NCBI GenBank assembly: GCA_945905295.1
Contig: CAMDPX010000020.1
Coordinates: 1 to 51,552, forward strand
DNA: 51,552 nt
Source of the DNA: Planctomyces sp. SH-PL62
GTDB lineage: Bacteria; Planctomycetota; Planctomycetia; Planctomycetales; Planctomycetaceae
Direction: 5' to 3'
Position numbers and translations under genes: made by a program. The notes under the pieces were generated by a model that saw only the letters and a program-made list of their open reading frames with translations, did not search any database and was not told the origin of the DNA. Each line of letters begins with the position of its first letter. Position 1 is the first letter of the stretch. Of this stretch, positions 50,294 to 51,552 are shown piece by piece.

Positions 50294-51552
50294 ATGGCTG
50301 CGATGCAAATTCAATGTCCTCATTGCCAGGTTGCCATTCAGCTTCTTGAAGCGCCGCCGGAAAGCGACGTCACCTGTCCGTCCTGCGGCAGCCAGATCAA
50401 CAGTGCCGAGCGGACTCAGACCGAGCGGCCCGTCGCACCGCCCGTGAGCGATGGCCGAGAAACAACTTTGCTTCCAGCCTCACCCAGCGGGCTGCCATTC
50501 TCTCTGCCTCCCGCTTCGCAAACAGCCTCTGCATCGGCAACCACACCGACCGCAATACAGCGACCGCCGATGATCGAAGCCTTCGGGCGTTTCCAACTGC
50601 TCAAACGGCTGGGAGGTGGAGCCTATGGCGAAGTCTTTTGGGCCTACGATCCGCAGTTGGACCGAGACGTGGCGATCAAGCGTCCGCATCAGCGGCGGTT
50701 GCCGCCGGAGTTGGCTGAACGGTTTGCTCGTGAAGCGCGATCGGCCGCGCAGCTCCAGCATCGGCACATTGTCGGCACGTATGAAGTGGGCGAGGTGGAC
50801 GGTCGGCCGTACATCGCCAGCGAGTACATCCTCGGCACCGACTTGGCCGCACGGGCGAATGCCCAGAAAGATCAGAACCGGTTGTTGCCGCCGCGAGACA
50901 TTGCTCAGCTCTGCGCTCAGGTGGCCGAGGCGTTGCACGTCGCTCACGAGGCGGGCATCGTGCATCGAGACTTGAAGCCCGCGAACATTCTGATCGGTAG
51001 GTTGGGACTCCGTCCCGACCCGTCTTCAACCCCCGACTCAAATCGTCACTCGAACACCGGTCGGGACGGAGTCCCAACCTACGACGCTCTCCACGCATAC
51101 CTGACCGACTTCGGCATGGCCAAGCGTGACACCGAGGCCGAGTTCGTGATGACGCAAGCGGGTCAACTGCTCGGTTCTCCCGCGTACATGTCGCCGGAGC
51201 AATGGCAAGACAGCCACGCCGTCGATCGCCGCACGGACTTATGGGCCGTGGGGGTGATTCTGTTCGAGCTGCTGACCGGCGAACGCCCCTTCCGCGCCGA
51301 GCGAGACAAGAGACTGCTCATGCAGCAGATTCTGAATGCGGACCCTCCGCCGCCGTCGCAGCTCAACAGTCAAGTCCCCGCCGACCTCGACACGCTCTGC
51401 CTGAAGTGCCTGGAGAAAGACCCGTCCCGCCGCTTCCCCACCGCCGCCGCCCTCGCCCAAGAACTCCACCGCTTCCTCCACGGCGAGCCAATCCACTCCC
51501 GCCCCATCACCCACTGGGAACGAGCCAGAAAGTGGTGCCAACGCAACCCAGC
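50294..51552 (+). CDS. Ser/Thr protein kinase with zinc ribbon, 5' part, carrying an in-frame palindrome
   Basis: Runs off the window end; 419 residues are seen. Start at 50294 (50303 also possible). N-terminal zinc ribbon CPHC at 8-11 and CPSC at 28-31, then a Pro/Ser/Thr linker to about 95. Kinase domain: glycine loop GGGAYGEV at 107-114, VAIK lysine 129, HRDLKPAN at 224-231, DFG at 272-274, and GSPAYMSPEQW. About 30 residues (235-264) between the catalytic loop and DFG come from the palindrome at 50997-51082. Related planctomycete kinases usually have only 8-12 residues there. The kinase core ends near 375; later residues (HGEPIHSRPITHWERARKW) suit the start of a C-terminal sensor or repeat region. 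Confidence 0.9.
   Translation, partial: MAAMQIQCPHCQVAIQLLEAPPESDVTCPSCGSQINSAERTQTERPVAPPVSDGRETTLLPASPSGLPFSLPPASQTASASATTPTAIQRPPMIEAFGRFQLLKRLGGGAYGEVFWAYDPQLDRDVAIKRPHQRRLPPELAERFAREARSAAQLQHRHIVGTYEVGEVDGRPYIASEYILGTDLAARANAQKDQNRLLPPRDIAQLCAQVAEALHVAHEAGIVHRDLKPANILIGRLGLRPDPSSTPDSNRHSNTGRDGVPTYDALHAYLTDFGMAKRDTEAEFVMTQAGQLLGSPAYMSPEQWQDSHAVDRRTDLWAVGVILFELLTGERPFRAERDKRLLMQQILNADPPPPSQLNSQVPADLDTLCLKCLEKDPSRRFPTAAALAQELHRFLHGEPIHSRPITHWERARKWCQRNP
50997..51082. repeat. Palindrome inside the kinase gene
   Basis: Perfect 24-nt arms at 50997-51020 and 51059-51082 with a 38-nt loop. Each arm itself can hairpin (gggac, tcc, gtccc). It lies in frame between codons for the catalytic loop and the DFG motif. 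The translation runs GRLGLRPDPS to TGRDGVPTYD with no stop. Confidence 0.93.

Overview
The window is G+C-rich bacterial DNA whose gene content points to a planctomycete (Planctomycetota). The signs are several DUF1080 (3-keto-disaccharide hydrolase family) secreted proteins or lipoproteins, a Tat-exported sugar isomerase, Gfo/Idh/MocA dehydrogenases, a GxxExxY protein, a MoxR/DUF58 operon and a zinc-ribbon Ser/Thr kinase. This is inference from families and style; no rRNA or tRNA gene was seen to settle the taxonomy.

Layout. (1) 0-2.3 kb: a yeast-Fcy1-like cytosine deaminase, csrA and a small membrane-anchored diguanylate cyclase. (2) 2.5-19.2 kb: a catabolic region with a class III aminotransferase, a sialidase-like BNR protein, two MFS paralogues, two Gfo/Idh/MocA dehydrogenases, an amidohydrolase, two DapA/NAL-family aldolases, a Tat-exported isomerase and an M19 dipeptidase. 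Two toxin-antitoxin modules (TacA/TacT type; PIN/VapC type) and a GxxExxY protein sit among them. (3) 19.3-37.9 kb: what looks like an undescribed lipid/polyketide-type biosynthetic cluster. It holds an MMPL exporter, two near-identical HHxxxDG acyltransferases, an alpha/beta hydrolase, a flavin monooxygenase, a NodU/CmcH-type carbamoyltransferase, an intact ketosynthase, a second ketosynthase with all three catalytic residues replaced (chain-length-factor-like), two fatty-acid desaturases, and an asparagine-synthetase homologue whose glutaminase cysteine is replaced by Arg. No acyl carrier protein or acyl-CoA/ACP ligase is visible. (4) 38-47 kb: a 2TM protein, DUF1080 proteins, a RelE/Phd-type TA pair, a CopA-type P-ATPase, a TfoX-like protein, a secreted esterase and an unrecognised secreted protein. 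(5) 47-51.5 kb: a MoxR - hypothetical - retropepsin-like - DUF58 operon, and a divergent Ser/Thr kinase cut by the window end.

Running through everything is a set of long, nearly perfect palindromes (arms about 15-40 nt, loops 4-45 nt) in most intergenic gaps. Several families recur: cacacggatg-type, gacgaat-type and ccacggatg-type. In many of them each arm carries two copies of a short word offset by 14-20 nt, so the full element reads R-n-R-loop-R'-n-R'. Two palindromes lie inside genes, in frame: one in the P-ATPase ATP-binding region, and one in the kinase between the HRDLKPAN catalytic loop and the DFG motif. The ccacggatg type sits inside two about 200-bp MITE-like elements with terminal inverted repeats. 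The biosynthetic cluster and the palindrome system are the two most novel-looking things here.
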